Source: an uncultured Caryophanales bacterium (GTDB lineage: Bacteria; Bacillota_I; Bacilli_A; RF39; UBA660). Taken from it: a stretch of DNA of 64,000 nucleotides. Location of the stretch: contig CAMOVZ010000003.1 in assembly GCA_946628045.1 (NCBI GenBank), positions 71,835 to 135,834 of the forward strand, in the 5' to 3' direction. Positions 55,435 to 63,912 of the stretch are shown here, piece by piece (position 1 is the stretch's first letter; every line of letters starts with the position of its first letter). The notes below the pieces were generated by a model that was given only the letters and a program-made list of their open reading frames with translations, was not told where the DNA came from and did not search any database. Position numbers and translations under genes: made by a program.

Positions 55435-57220
55435 GTTTTAGTATAAAGTCTAATCCAATACCAATGATTATAGTACCAATAAGTGCAAATATAATAGATT
55501 CAGTTCCTGTATTAGGTACTATAGTTTCTTTTGTATTTGCTAATGTTATTTGATGTGATTGATGATTATCATCAACTGTAAATGTAATTTTTTCATTACT
55601 TTTAATATATCCAGCTGGAGCACTTTCTTCTTCTACTGTATATGTTCCATATGGGATATCTGTAATTACATGTGGTTGTTCTGTTGAAGTAAATCTAACA
55701 ATTACTTTATTAGTGCTATCTTTAATTACTAATATTGCTCCTGCTAGAGGTTTCTTTGTTTCTTGATCTATTTTGTTAATATTAATAACGATATTTTTAG
55801 GAGTGTTTTCCATAGTAACACTATATGATTTTTTATCTTTTGTAACTTTAACAGTAACTGGTTTTGTATTTAATATATATCCTTGTGGTGCAGTTAACTC
55901 TTCTACTGTATATGTACCTGGTGCTAAATTCTTAATAATATGAGCATTTATTGTAGTAGTCCATTTTGCTAGTTCTTTTCCACTTTCATTCTTTAATACT
56001 AATACTGCTCCTGCTAAAGGTTTCTTTGTAATTGCATCTATTTTATTTATTGATAATGAACCTAATTCTTCATTTTCAAATGTTACTGTAACATTAGAAG
56101 TTTTTGCAGATAATGTAAATGTTTTTACTTCTTTACTTAAAGCATATCCGTTAGGAGCTTCAGTCTCTTCTACTGTATATGTTCCATATTTTAAATTATT
56201 AATAGCATATCCTTCACTTGTTGTAGTAAATGAAGCTACTGTATTTTTATTAGCATCTTTTACTACTAATTTAGCACCTGCTACTGGTTTTTTAGTAACT
56301 GAATCAATCTTAGTAATTGTTACTTTTGTTGTTACTACATTCATTGTAAATCTAATTGATGATGTAACTGTTGGTGTTACTTTATCAAGTATTGCTACAT
56401 TTTGCATAGCAGTATTTGTTGGTTGATATTCAAATGCTCTATATCCAGTAATTCCTACAGCTTCTGCTTTTACTGTTATTTCTTTTATATTTGCAGATAC
56501 TGGAATATTAATTCTAAATACATCATTAACTCCTACAGTAAATTCATTTGAATAATTAAAGTTTCTTCCATTTAGAGTAATCATTGTACCATTTGGAGCA
56601 TTATCTATTTTTACTTTATAATTCATAATATTTTGAGCAACATTAGCTCTAATATCATTTGATACATAATAGTTTCCACTTTGTGTTAAGCTTGTATTAT
56701 TAGTTGTAATACTTAATTTAGTTTCAGGAACTTCGTTTTTATCATATCGATGAGCTAGACCTTCATTTACTAATCTTTCTACAGCATTAACTATATCTTG
56801 ATTAGATGTAGTTTTCTTAATTCCACCATTAAGGTTATTAGTTCCATGTGTTTTATCTAAGTATAACCATACAGCTACTTGTGTTATATAGTAATCTTTT
56901 TCTTGATTACCAGTTATAGATTTTTCTGGATATCCATTTTTCATAATATGTAATACTCCACCATCTACTAGTGAACTATTAGATACCCAATTTGCCATTA
57001 TGTTTGAGGCAGTTTTTTTGTTTTTGTTTAAACAATATAAGTATTTTCCATCACTACAATATTTATATGAGAAACTTACTCCTTGAATGTATGCATTATC
57101 AATTTTACGTGCTGTAGCTATCCCAATTTGAGATGGTGCTGCTTTAACATTCATCATAGATACTATTGTCATAATAAATACTAGTAATAGTCCTGTTGAT
57201 AATTTAATTATTTTTTTCAT
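55421..57220 (-). CDS. Thioester-domain adhesin with three Cna-B/SpaA repeats and VPNTG sorting signal
   Basis: A 599-residue surface protein. Signal peptide (about 1-27, ending VKA). A thioester domain (about 35-160) has Cys63 in YLYCLNK and Gln114 in YYITQVAVWLY, the motifs that form the internal thioester used to bind host or matrix amines. After a linker come three Cna-B/SpaA repeats (about 300-385, 388-473, 476-563), each with a Lys in the first strand (ITKIDSVTKKP, INKIDAITKKP, INKIDQETKKP) and Glu in TVEE, fitting intramolecular isopeptide bonds. The C-terminus has VPNTGTE, a helix and a HAKA tail, an LPXTG variant. It heads the operon with the sortase. Confidence 0.9.
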   Translation of the reverse strand: MKKIIKLSTGLLLVFIMTIVSMMNVKAAPSQIGIATARKIDNAYIQGVSFSYKYCSDGKYLYCLNKNKKTASNIMANWVSNSSLVDGGVLHIMKNGYPEKSITGNQEKDYYITQVAVWLYLDKTHGTNNLNGGIKKTTSNQDIVNAVERLVNEGLAHRYDKNEVPETKLSITTNNTSLTQSGNYYVSNDIRANVAQNIMNYKVKIDNAPNGTMITLNGRNFNYSNEFTVGVNDVFRINIPVSANIKEITVKAEAVGITGYRAFEYQPTNTAMQNVAILDKVTPTVTSSIRFTMNVVTTKVTITKIDSVTKKPVAGAKLVVKDANKNTVASFTTTSEGYAINNLKYGTYTVEETEAPNGYALSKEVKTFTLSAKTSNVTVTFENEELGSLSINKIDAITKKPLAGAVLVLKNESGKELAKWTTTINAHIIKNLAPGTYTVEELTAPQGYILNTKPVTVKVTKDKKSYSVTMENTPKNIVININKIDQETKKPLAGAILVIKDSTNKVIVRFTSTEQPHVITDIPYGTYTVEEESAPAGYIKSNEKITFTVDDNHQSHQITLANTKETIVPNTGTESIIFALIGTIIIGIGLDFILKHAKA

Positions 57221-57245
57221 AAAAACATCTCCTTTAATGCCGTTT

Positions 57246-57274
57246 ATTATAGCACAAAGGCTTTTTTATTTCAA
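57246..57274 (-). promoter_or_regulatory. Promoter of the adhesin-sortase operon
   Basis: Minus strand: -35 TTGAAA (57269-57274), 17-base spacer ending TGC, -10 TATAAT (57246-57251). Both a good -35 and an extended -10, so probably the strongest promoter of the window. Confidence 0.8.
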
Positions 57275-57337
57275 GACATATGAGTCATATAACACTTTTT
57301 ATTTTTATTCATATAATACCTTGGAAAAGGAGATTTT

Positions 57338-58327
57338 ATGAAAAAGAAAATATTTGTTTATTTATTATGTTTAGTAATAGTTTTTATTATTGCTTCTAGT
57401 GTATTATTTAACTTTAATAAAAAAGATGTGAAATTAGAAAAAATAACTCTTGCAGAAGTAGCTCATACTGTATTTTATGCACCTATGTATGTTGCCATTG
57501 AAGAAGGATATTTTGAAGAAGTAGGAATAGATATTAATTTAATTTTAGCCAATGGTGCTGATAAAGTTGTAGCTTCTGTATTATCAGGTGATGCAGAAAT
57601 TGGTTTTTCTGGAAGTGAAGCTACTATATACGTTTATAATGGAGGAGAAAAAGATTATCTAAAAACTTTTGCTCAATTAACTCAAAAAGATGGTTCTTTT
57701 ATAGTATCTAGAGAGAAAATAAAAAACTTTACTTTAGATGACTTAAAAGGAAAAACTGTTATTGGTGGTAGAGCTGGTGGAATGCCTGAAATGACTTTTG
57801 AATATGCTTTAAAAGAAAATGGGATAGATCCTAGAAGTGATTTAGATATTGACACTTCTGTTGCTTTTCCTGCTATGGGTGGAGCATTTATATCTGGTCA
57901 AGGTGACTTTGTTACTTTGTTTGAACCAACTGCTAGTCAAGTTGAAAAACAAGGATATGGCTATGTTGTAGAAAGTGTAGGAAAACTTGGAGGTAATGTT
58001 CCTTATACATCTTTCTCTGCTAGAGGTAGTTTTATAAAAGAAAATAAAAAATTAATTAAGAATTTTGATAAGGCTATTATGAAAGGTTTAAATTATGTTC
58101 ATAAACATAGTGATAAAGAAGTAGCTATAGCTATTATTAAACAATTCCCTGATTCTAAAATTAGTGAACTTACTGATGCAATTAAGAGATATAGAGAAAT
58201 AGATGCATGGCCTACTACTACTAAATTTAGTAAATCTTCATTTAATCATCTACAAGATATAATGATTGATTATGGTGAAATTACTAAGAAAGTTCCTTAT
58301 AATAAATTAATGTATAAGATTAAATAG
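57338..58327 (+). CDS. NMT1/SsuA-type ABC transporter substrate-binding protein
   Basis: A 329-residue exported binding protein. N-terminal hydrophobic segment (about 4-24) without a lipobox, so it may stay membrane-anchored. The family patterns are HTVFYAPMYVAIEEGYFEEVG (about 42-62), ANGADKVVASVLSGDAEIGFSG and GGMPEMTFEYALKENGID. Such proteins bind sulfonates, nitrate, bicarbonate or pyrimidine precursors of thiamine. It is followed by an ATPase and permease. A terminator-like hairpin and a fresh -10 separate it from the ATPase gene, so binding protein may be made in excess. Substrate cannot be told. Confidence 0.88.
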   Translation: MKKKIFVYLLCLVIVFIIASSVLFNFNKKDVKLEKITLAEVAHTVFYAPMYVAIEEGYFEEVGIDINLILANGADKVVASVLSGDAEIGFSGSEATIYVYNGGEKDYLKTFAQLTQKDGSFIVSREKIKNFTLDDLKGKTVIGGRAGGMPEMTFEYALKENGIDPRSDLDIDTSVAFPAMGGAFISGQGDFVTLFEPTASQVEKQGYGYVVESVGKLGGNVPYTSFSARGSFIKENKKLIKNFDKAIMKGLNYVHKHSDKEVAIAIIKQFPDSKISELTDAIKRYREIDAWPTTTKFSKSSFNHLQDIMIDYGEITKKVPYNKLMYKIK

Positions 58328-58360
58328 GAGTGATTATCATTATCACTTCTTTTTATTTTT
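58326..58360 (+). terminator. Terminator/attenuator after the binding-protein gene
   Basis: Stem AGGAGTGAT / ATCACTTCT (9 pairs with one G-T), 7-base loop, then TTTTTATTTTT. It sits inside the ABC gene cluster. Confidence 0.75.
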
Positions 58361-58362
58361 CA

Positions 58363-58368
58363 TAAAAT
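58363..58368 (+). promoter_or_regulatory. Internal -10 element before the ABC ATPase gene
   Basis: TAAAAT just after the hairpin T-run. Inferred start 58375 is the first base of AGGTG, giving a 9-base leader to ATG 58384. Confidence 0.5.
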
Positions 58369-58383
58369 ACTTTGAGGTGTTTT

Positions 58384-59124
58384 ATGAAAGTATTAGAAAT
58401 ATCTAATTTAAAAAAGTATTATCATACTTTAAAAGAAGAAATTCTGGCTTTGGATGATATTAGTTTTGATCTTAATGATGGTGAATTTATTTCTATAGTT
58501 GGTCCTAGTGGTTGTGGAAAAAGTACTATTTTATCTATTCTTAGTGGTTTAATTGATAAATCTAGTGGTGATATTAAAATAGATAATAAGAATATTTCTT
58601 ATATGTTACAGAGTGATTCTTTATTACCTTTTCTTACTATATTAGATAATTGTTTATTAGGATTAAAAGTACAAAAAAAACTTACAAAAGAAAATAAAGA
58701 GTATGTTATTAATTTACTTAATAAGTATGGCTTAGGTGATTTTATAAATAAATATCCTAGTAATTTATCAGGTGGTATGAGGCAGCGTGTTGCTTTAATT
58801 AGAACATTAGCTATTTCACCTGACATATTACTTTTAGACGAAGCTACTAGTGCTCTTGATTATCAATCTTCTTTAATTATTAGTGATGATATATATAAAA
58901 TAATAAAAAATGAAGGAAAAACTCTTATTATGGTAACTCATGATATAGGATTAGCTATTAGTATGTCTGATAGAGTAATAGTTCTAACTAAAAGACCTGC
59001 TAAAATTAAAAATATATATGAAATTAAGTTAGATAATAAATCTACTCCTATTAATAATAGAAAAGATAAATTATTTTCTAAATATTATGAAAAGATATGG
59101 GGGGATTTAGATGTACAAATATAG
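58384..59124 (+). CDS. ABC transporter ATPase (SsuB/TauB/ThiZ type)
   Basis: 246 residues with Walker A GPSGCGKST (about 37-45), Q-loop in ISYMLQSDSLLPFLTIL, signature LSGGMRQRVALIRTLA, Walker B ILLLDEATSALD and H-loop VTHD. It energises the importer. Start set at ATG 58384, with AGGTG directly upstream; the ATG at 58372 has no ribosome site. It overlaps the permease gene by 14 bases. Confidence 0.93.
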   Translation: MKVLEISNLKKYYHTLKEEILALDDISFDLNDGEFISIVGPSGCGKSTILSILSGLIDKSSGDIKIDNKNISYMLQSDSLLPFLTILDNCLLGLKVQKKLTKENKEYVINLLNKYGLGDFINKYPSNLSGGMRQRVALIRTLAISPDILLLDEATSALDYQSSLIISDDIYKIIKNEGKTLIMVTHDIGLAISMSDRVIVLTKRPAKIKNIYEIKLDNKSTPINNRKDKLFSKYYEKIWGDLDVQI

Positions 59125-59908
59125 TTTAGAACATATTAATTTTTTAAATAAAATTAAGAAAGAAAAGAAAATTATAACTATTATTAGATTATTAATAATA
59201 ATTATATTTTTAATAGTTTGGGAAATCTTTTCTAATTTTAATATTATTAATACATTTTTATTTTCTTCTCCTAGTAGAGTTATTAATACTATTATTAAAT
59301 TATTTAATACAGGTGAATTATTAAAACATATAGGTATTACTTTATATGAAGTATTAATTAGCTTTTCTTTAGCTTCTATTTTAGGTATTATTATAGCTAG
59401 TATTTTGTGGAGATATGAGAAGTTATCTAAGATAGTAGATCCATATATAACTATTATAAATTCACTACCTAAAGTAGCATTAGGTCCTTTAATTATTATT
59501 TGGGTAGGTGCTAGTATTAATTCTATTATTGTTATGGCTTTAACTATTAGTATCTTCACTACTATTATTAGTATTTATAATGGATTTATTAATGTTGATA
59601 ATAATTATATTACTATGCTTAAAAGTTTTAATGCTTCTAAATTAGATATATATAGATATATTATTTTTCCTAGTAATATATTAAATATAATTTCTATTTT
59701 AAAAATAAATATATCTATGAGTTTAATTGGAGTAATTATGGGAGAATTATTAGTATCTAAATCTGGGCTTGGTTATTTAATAATGTATGGTTCTCAGGTG
59801 TTTAATTTAGATTTGGTTATTAGTAGTATTGTTATACTAGGTTTTATTTCTTATATTATGTATTGGATTGTAGATAGAATAAGTAAAAAACTAACTATTT
59901 ATAGTTAG
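59111..59908 (+). CDS. ABC transporter permease (SsuC/TauC/ThiX type)
   Basis: 265 residues with about six helices. The EAA loop MLKSFNASKLDIYRYIIFPSNI (about 179-200) and the N-terminal IVWEIFSNFNIINTFLFSSPSRV block mark the BPD permease family used with NMT1-like binding proteins. It ends at a hairpin (59888-59911) overlapping the stop. Start ATG overlaps the ATPase gene. Together the three genes form a complete importer. Confidence 0.92.
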   Translation: MYKYSLEHINFLNKIKKEKKIITIIRLLIIIIFLIVWEIFSNFNIINTFLFSSPSRVINTIIKLFNTGELLKHIGITLYEVLISFSLASILGIIIASILWRYEKLSKIVDPYITIINSLPKVALGPLIIIWVGASINSIIVMALTISIFTTIISIYNGFINVDNNYITMLKSFNASKLDIYRYIIFPSNILNIISILKINISMSLIGVIMGELLVSKSGLGYLIMYGSQVFNLDLVISSIVILGFISYIMYWIVDRISKKLTIYS

Positions 59909-59911
59909 TTT
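59888..59911 (+). terminator. Hairpin at the end of the ABC importer operon
   Basis: Stem AAACTAACTAT / ATAGTTAGTTT with 2-base loop, followed only by TAATTATTT, so termination may be weak. Confidence 0.6.
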
Positions 59912-59937
59912 AATTATTTATATAATTTATATTTTCA

Positions 59938-59943
59938 TATAAT
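59938..59943 (+). promoter_or_regulatory. -10 element of the small peptide gene
   Basis: TATAAT; inferred start about 59950, leader 21 bases with AGGAGGTGGTG. No clear -35. Confidence 0.45.
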
Positions 59944-59970
59944 AAAATGAATATACAGGAGGTGGTGTCT

Positions 59971-60045
59971 TTGAAGGTAAGATGTATATTTATGTATGTG
60001 GTTGTATTGGCACTACTTTGTATCATCATTGGATTAGTATTTTAG
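59971..60045 (+). CDS. Candidate 24-residue hydrophobic peptide
   Basis: TTG start at 59971 preceded by the near-perfect ribosome site AGGAGGTGGTG. The peptide has a basic start (KVRC), a single hydrophobic stretch with two Cys, and ends at TAG. An upstream -10 and a following hairpin make it a separate small transcript of about 130 bases. Size and layout resemble holin-like or type I toxin peptides of Firmicutes, or a small membrane regulator of the adjacent ABC importer. No homology is claimed. Confidence 0.5.
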   Translation: MKVRCIFMYVVVLALLCIIIGLVF

Positions 60046-60057
60046 TATATTCAAAAA

Positions 60058-60083
60058 AAAGAAGCATTCTAATATGCTTCTTT
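60058..60083. terminator. Bidirectional terminator of the small peptide gene and fucO
   Basis: Stem AGAAGCAT / ATGCTTCT, 6-base loop, T-run on both strands. It overlaps the fucO stop. Confidence 0.82.
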
Positions 60084-61220
60084 ATATATTTTTAAAATAT
60101 CTTCTTCTGTTACTATTCTTGGATTACCTGGAGTACAAGGATCATTTAATGCTTGTTTTGCAAGTTTTGGTAATAACTCTTCTGATACACCTACTTCTCT
60201 TAGTGTACTTGGAATATTTAATTTTTTATTTAATTCTTTTACTGCTTCTACTACTTTATCTACTGATTCTTCATTTGATAGATTTTCCATATTTAAACCA
60301 ATAGCTTTTCCCATATTTCTAAATAATTCAGGACAAACTTGTCCATTAAATTTTAATACATGTGGAAGAAGTATTGCGTTAGCTATGCCATGTGGTGTAT
60401 CAAAGAATGCTCCTAAAGAATGAGCCATTGAGTGAACTATTCCTAGTCCTACATTTGAAAATCCCATACCGGCAATATACTGTGCATAAGCCATTTTTTC
60501 TATAGCAATTGGATTTTTTTCATTAGCTGCTTTCTCTAAGTTTTTATATATTAATGCCATAGCATTTATATGGAACATATCTGGTATTAACCATGCAGCT
60601 TTTGTTGTATATCCTTCCATAGCATGAGTTAAGGCATCCATTCCAGTTGATGCAGCAAGAGATTGTGGCATACTTTCCATTAAATCTGGATCTATAATTG
60701 CACATACTGGAATATCATGTGGATCAACACAGACCATTTTTTTAACATTTAACTCATCTGTAATTACATAATTAATTGTTACTTCAGCAGCAGTTCCAGC
60801 AGTTGTTGATAATGCGAATAGTGGTAGTCCTTTTTTTCTTGTTTCTACTGCTCCTTCAAGACTTACAACTTTTCCATGTTCTGGATTAGTCATGATAATT
60901 GAGATAGCTTTAGCAGTGTCGATGACACTACCTCCACCAACAGCTACTATAGCATCTACATTATATACTTGTGCAGCCATTAATCCTTCTTGAACATTTG
61001 TGATAGTTGGATTAGGTTTAACATTTAAGTATTCATGATAAATAATTCCACCATCTTCTAATAGCGATGTTACCTTACCAGTTACTCCTGCTTGTTTTAT
61101 TATTTTATCAGATACTACTAATACTTTTCTATATCCTCTTTTATTAAGTTCTTCAACTAATTTTTTTCGTGAACCACGACCAAAGTATGAAGTTTCGTTT
61201 AAAACTATTCTATTTACCAT
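60069..61220 (-). CDS. fucO: Iron-containing alcohol dehydrogenase, lactaldehyde reductase (FucO) type
   Basis: Reduces lactaldehyde to 1,2-propanediol (or oxidises it) in fucose and rhamnose breakdown. The 383 residues match FucO along most of the length: IVLNETSYFGRG at the start, AVGGGSVIDTAKAI (NAD site), STTAGTAAEVTINYVITDE, CVDPHDIP, MDALTHAMEGY and VHSMAHSLGAFFDTPHGIANAILLPHV with the Asp and three His of the iron site. Start set at ATG 61220 after AGGTTGG, giving MVNR as in FucO; the TTG nine bases earlier overlaps this site. No other fucose genes are in the window, so broader alcohol activity is possible. Confidence 0.88.
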   Translation of the reverse strand: MVNRIVLNETSYFGRGSRKKLVEELNKRGYRKVLVVSDKIIKQAGVTGKVTSLLEDGGIIYHEYLNVKPNPTITNVQEGLMAAQVYNVDAIVAVGGGSVIDTAKAISIIMTNPEHGKVVSLEGAVETRKKGLPLFALSTTAGTAAEVTINYVITDELNVKKMVCVDPHDIPVCAIIDPDLMESMPQSLAASTGMDALTHAMEGYTTKAAWLIPDMFHINAMALIYKNLEKAANEKNPIAIEKMAYAQYIAGMGFSNVGLGIVHSMAHSLGAFFDTPHGIANAILLPHVLKFNGQVCPELFRNMGKAIGLNMENLSNEESVDKVVEAVKELNKKLNIPSTLREVGVSEELLPKLAKQALNDPCTPGNPRIVTEEDILKIYKEAY

Positions 61221-61250
61221 ATTAGCCAACCTACTTTCTTTTACTATTTC

Positions 61251-61259
61251 ATTGTATCA
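61251..61259 (-). promoter_or_regulatory. Extended -10 promoter of fucO
   Basis: Minus-strand TGATACAAT about 31 bases before the start codon, just past the tsaD terminator. Confidence 0.5.
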
Positions 61260-61273
61260 TATAATTTTAAAAT

Positions 61274-61304
61274 AAAAAAGATACATTTTAATTTAATGTA
61301 TCTT
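61274..61304 (-). terminator. Terminator of tsaD
   Basis: Minus strand stem AAGATACATT / AATGTATCTT, 7-base loop, six T; overlaps the stop region. Confidence 0.82.
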
Positions 61305-62292
61305 GTGATTTAGAATTTAATGTAAGATCCGCTCTTCTACCATCTAAATATGCGAAATACCCTGCAGAAGCAATCATAGTAGCGTTGTCTGTACAATATT
61401 TCATTGGCGGTATAGATAAATCTATATTTAATTCATCGCATAACTCCTTCATAGCATTTCTAAGTCCGTTATTAGCAGCTACTCCACCAGCTACTATAAC
61501 ATGTTTAATATTTTTTTCCACAATAGCTTTTCTTACTTTATTAGTAATAGATTCTACAGCTACCTTTTGGAAAGAACATGCTAAATCTTCTTTTATTAAA
61601 GGATTATTTCTTTGCTCTTCATTATGAGCAAGATTAATTACAGCACTTTTTAATCCACTAAATGAAAAATTATAACTATCATCTTTTAATGGTACCGGTA
61701 AATTATATGTATTCTTACCAACACTAGCTAATTTATCTAATTTAGGTCCACCGGGATACTCAAGACCAATAACACGAGCCACTTTATCATAGCATTCTCC
61801 TATAGCGTCATCTAAAGTTCCACCTAGTTTTTTAAAATCATAGTGTTTAGTCATTTCAATTAATTCAGTATGTCCTCCACTTACTACTACTGCAAGTAAT
61901 GGAAATTCTAATGGTTTAACTAAACTATTGGCATAAATATGTCCTGCTATGTGATGTACTGGTATTAATGGTTTATTATATATGAAAGCAAGTGTTTTAG
62001 CAGCTTCTAATCCTATTAAAAGAGAACCTATAAGACCTGGTCCATAAGTAATAGCAATAGCATCGATATCTTCCATTTTCATATTTGCTTTTTCTAAGCA
62101 TTCTTCTAATACCATTGTTATGTTTTTAACATGATGACGAGATGCAATTTCTGGTACTACACCTCCAAAATCTTTATGAATATCTATTTGGCTAGATATT
62201 ACAGTTGATATTTCTTCTACACCATTTTTTACTATAGAAGCACTAGTTTCATCACAACTACTTTCAATTCCTAGTATATACATATCTTTCAT
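61288..62292 (-). CDS. tsaD: TsaD, tRNA t6A threonylcarbamoyltransferase
   Basis: Transfers threonylcarbamoyl to A37 of ANN-decoding tRNAs, with TsaB and TsaE. About 334 residues with LGIESSCDETSAS, GGVVPEIASRHH, the metal-binding HHIAGHIYA, VVSGGHTEL and VAGGVAANNGLR. Start set at ATG 62292 with AAAGGTGAT upstream; a GTG at 62301 lies in that site. A terminator after rimI and a -10 at 62319-62324 mean it has its own promoter although it belongs to the tsaE-tsaB-rimI-tsaD set. Confidence 0.96.
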   Translation of the reverse strand: MKDMYILGIESSCDETSASIVKNGVEEISTVISSQIDIHKDFGGVVPEIASRHHVKNITMVLEECLEKANMKMEDIDAIAITYGPGLIGSLLIGLEAAKTLAFIYNKPLIPVHHIAGHIYANSLVKPLEFPLLAVVVSGGHTELIEMTKHYDFKKLGGTLDDAIGECYDKVARVIGLEYPGGPKLDKLASVGKNTYNLPVPLKDDSYNFSFSGLKSAVINLAHNEEQRNNPLIKEDLACSFQKVAVESITNKVRKAIVEKNIKHVIVAGGVAANNGLRNAMKELCDELNIDLSIPPMKYCTDNATMIASAGYFAYLDGRRADLTLNSKSQDTLN

Positions 62293-62329
62293 TAGAATCA
62301 CCTTTTCATTTCATATGTATTTTAACACA

Positions 62330-62355
62330 AAAGACTCTTATTTTAAAGAGTCTTT
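62330..62355 (-). terminator. Terminator between rimI and tsaD
   Basis: Minus strand stem AAAGACTCTT / AAGAGTCTTT, 5-base loop, T-run; overlaps the rimI stop. Confidence 0.8.
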
Positions 62356-62742
62356 ATATTTTCTTTCCATTAAAATACCATCTATTCCATTATAATAGCC
62401 AATTCTTTTAGCTTTTTTTATAAATCCATTCTTCTCATAAACATGGATTGCAGAAAGATTATCTTCTTTTACTTCTAAAGTAATATCCTTTTTTATATTA
62501 TCTATTAAGTATTTTAATAATAAATTACCTTTTCCACTGTTTCTCTTGGATATAGTTATTTCAAATTGATTGATCTCACATCTTTCGTAGATATCACTAT
62601 AATAAATATATCCTATTATTTCATTATCTTCTTTTAATACTAATACTTTCCCAAAAGGGTTATTACTAAGTTCTTCTTTAATATATTCTTTAGAAATAAA
62701 AGAATTATCTAATTCATTTAAATTAGTAAGAGGATATATCAT
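62338..62742 (-). CDS. rimI: RimI-like GNAT N-acetyltransferase
   Basis: A 134-residue GNAT-fold acetyltransferase. The acetyl-CoA site SKRNSGKGNLLLKYLI and the C-terminal NLSAIHVYEKNGFIKKAKRIGYYN fit RimI, which acetylates the N-terminus of ribosomal protein S18 and sits between tsaB and tsaD in many Firmicutes. Its ATG overlaps the tsaB TGA (ATGA). The family is broad, so the exact substrate rests on context. Confidence 0.85.
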   Translation of the reverse strand: MIYPLTNLNELDNSFISKEYIKEELSNNPFGKVLVLKEDNEIIGYIYYSDIYERCEINQFEITISKRNSGKGNLLLKYLIDNIKKDITLEVKEDNLSAIHVYEKNGFIKKAKRIGYYNGIDGILMERKYKDSLK

Positions 62743-63359
62743 AATTTACTTTCCTCAGCCTCAGTAAGCTTTAAGTATTCTGGATTAACAGCATGTGGAT
62801 TAATATTTTCTTTATCTTTGAAGTAATTAACAATTTTTACCATATTTGGTGAATAAGTGTTAAGTTCTAAATCATCAAACTCATCATTTGAGATAAATTC
62901 ATAATCATTTATTTCTTTTAGTTTTTCTTCTAAGTCTTTTTGAAGTATATGACAAGGTTTTAATATTTCTTTATAATCTTTATCATAAATAGCTGTGTAT
63001 ACATAGCCACGACGAGCATTTATTAATGGTACGTGATATTTTTCCTTATCACTGGAAATAGCCATTGCTTCTAAGGAATATATTGTTGTAATTGGAATGT
63101 TTAAGCTCCATGCATATACCTTTGCGATAGTTATACCTATTCTAATACCAGTGAAACTACCTGGTCCATTAACTACTATTATTTTATCTATATCTTTTGG
63201 AGATAAATTATTATCTTCAAACATAGAAACAATTCTTGGAAGTGCTACTTGTGATAAATTTTGTCCATCATCTTCCTTTATTTCAGAAATTAATTTATCA
63301 TTATCCACAATAGCTGTGTATAAATAACTACTAGATGTATCTATATATAAGATTCTCAT
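62739..63359 (-). CDS. tsaB: TsaB, t6A biosynthesis partner protein
   Basis: 206 residues, ASKHA fold: ILYIDTSSSYLYTAIVDN at the start and VNGPGSFTGIRIGITIAK (about 64-81), the TsaB signature. It is the inactive paralogue of TsaD that bridges TsaD and TsaE. ATGA overlaps with tsaE before and rimI after show tight coupling. Confidence 0.95.
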   Translation of the reverse strand: MRILYIDTSSSYLYTAIVDNDKLISEIKEDDGQNLSQVALPRIVSMFEDNNLSPKDIDKIIVVNGPGSFTGIRIGITIAKVYAWSLNIPITTIYSLEAMAISSDKEKYHVPLINARRGYVYTAIYDKDYKEILKPCHILQKDLEEKLKEINDYEFISNDEFDDLELNTYSPNMVKIVNYFKDKENINPHAVNPEYLKLTEAEESKL

Positions 63360-63814
63360 AAGATTGCCTCACATAATTCTTCATATTTTCTTCCATATGG
63401 AGTAATTGTAATAATACGTTTATCTTCATCTTCTTCACTACTCTTAATTTTTATATCTAATCTTTTTTCAGGTAAGTAATCTGGAATCATATCTGCCCAT
63501 TCAATTATAGTAATACCTTTTTTAGTAAAGTATTCTTCAATACCAAGATCACCTACTTTACCATCAAGACGATAAACATCCATGTGATATAGTGGTAATT
63601 CTCCTGATGTGTATTCTTTAATAATATTGAATGTTGGAGATGTGACTTCTTCTTTTACTTCTAGAGCTTGTGCAAAACCTTTTGTAAATACAGTTTTTCC
63701 TGTACCTAAATCTCCCATTAAACAAATGACCATATTAGGAAATTTTTCTGATTCAATGTTTTGTGCAAGTTCAATTGTTTCTTCTTCTGAATATGTTGTT
63801 AATTTATAATCCAT
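63356..63814 (-). CDS. tsaE: TsaE, P-loop ATPase of t6A biosynthesis
   Basis: 152 residues with Walker A GDLGTGKTVFTKGFAQ, SPTFNIIKEY and LYHMDVYRLDG, all TsaE signatures; the HMDVYR motif and ITIIEWAD end are complete. Start set at ATG 63814 with AGGTGATAAG; the upstream codon at 63823 lies in the ribosome site. The promoter at 63832-63840 follows the rRNA terminator and starts transcription on the first A of AGGTG. First gene of the t6A set. Confidence 0.95.
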   Translation of the reverse strand: MDYKLTTYSEEETIELAQNIESEKFPNMVICLMGDLGTGKTVFTKGFAQALEVKEEVTSPTFNIIKEYTSGELPLYHMDVYRLDGKVGDLGIEEYFTKKGITIIEWADMIPDYLPEKRLDIKIKSSEEDEDKRIITITPYGRKYEELCEAIL

Positions 63815-63831
63815 TCTTATCACCTAGTTTT

Positions 63832-63840
63832 ATTATACCA
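63832..63840 (-). promoter_or_regulatory. Extended -10 promoter of the tsaE operon
   Basis: Minus-strand TGGTATAAT joined to the T-run of the rRNA terminator; inferred start 63825, the first base of AGGTGAT. Confidence 0.65.
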
Positions 63841-63863
63841 AAAAAAAAGAGTTATACAACTCT
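63839..63863 (-). terminator. Terminator of the rRNA operon
   Basis: Minus strand stem AGAGTT / AACTCT, 4-base loop, nine T, about 50 bases after the 5S 3' end. No tRNA lies between. Confidence 0.82.
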
Positions 63864-63912
63864 ATTCAAATATATTTATATGTGTTGGACACTTTTTTGC
63901 ACAAAAAAAAAT

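Noticed and set aside
59107..59559. 150-codon minus-strand frame inside the ABC permease gene
   Set aside because: Antisense to a well-supported permease gene with family motifs; Ile/Leu-rich, as expected for a shadow of a membrane protein.
63864..63912. tRNA gene between 5S rRNA and its terminator
   Set aside because: The 49 bases are AT-rich with no cloverleaf or CCA-like end.
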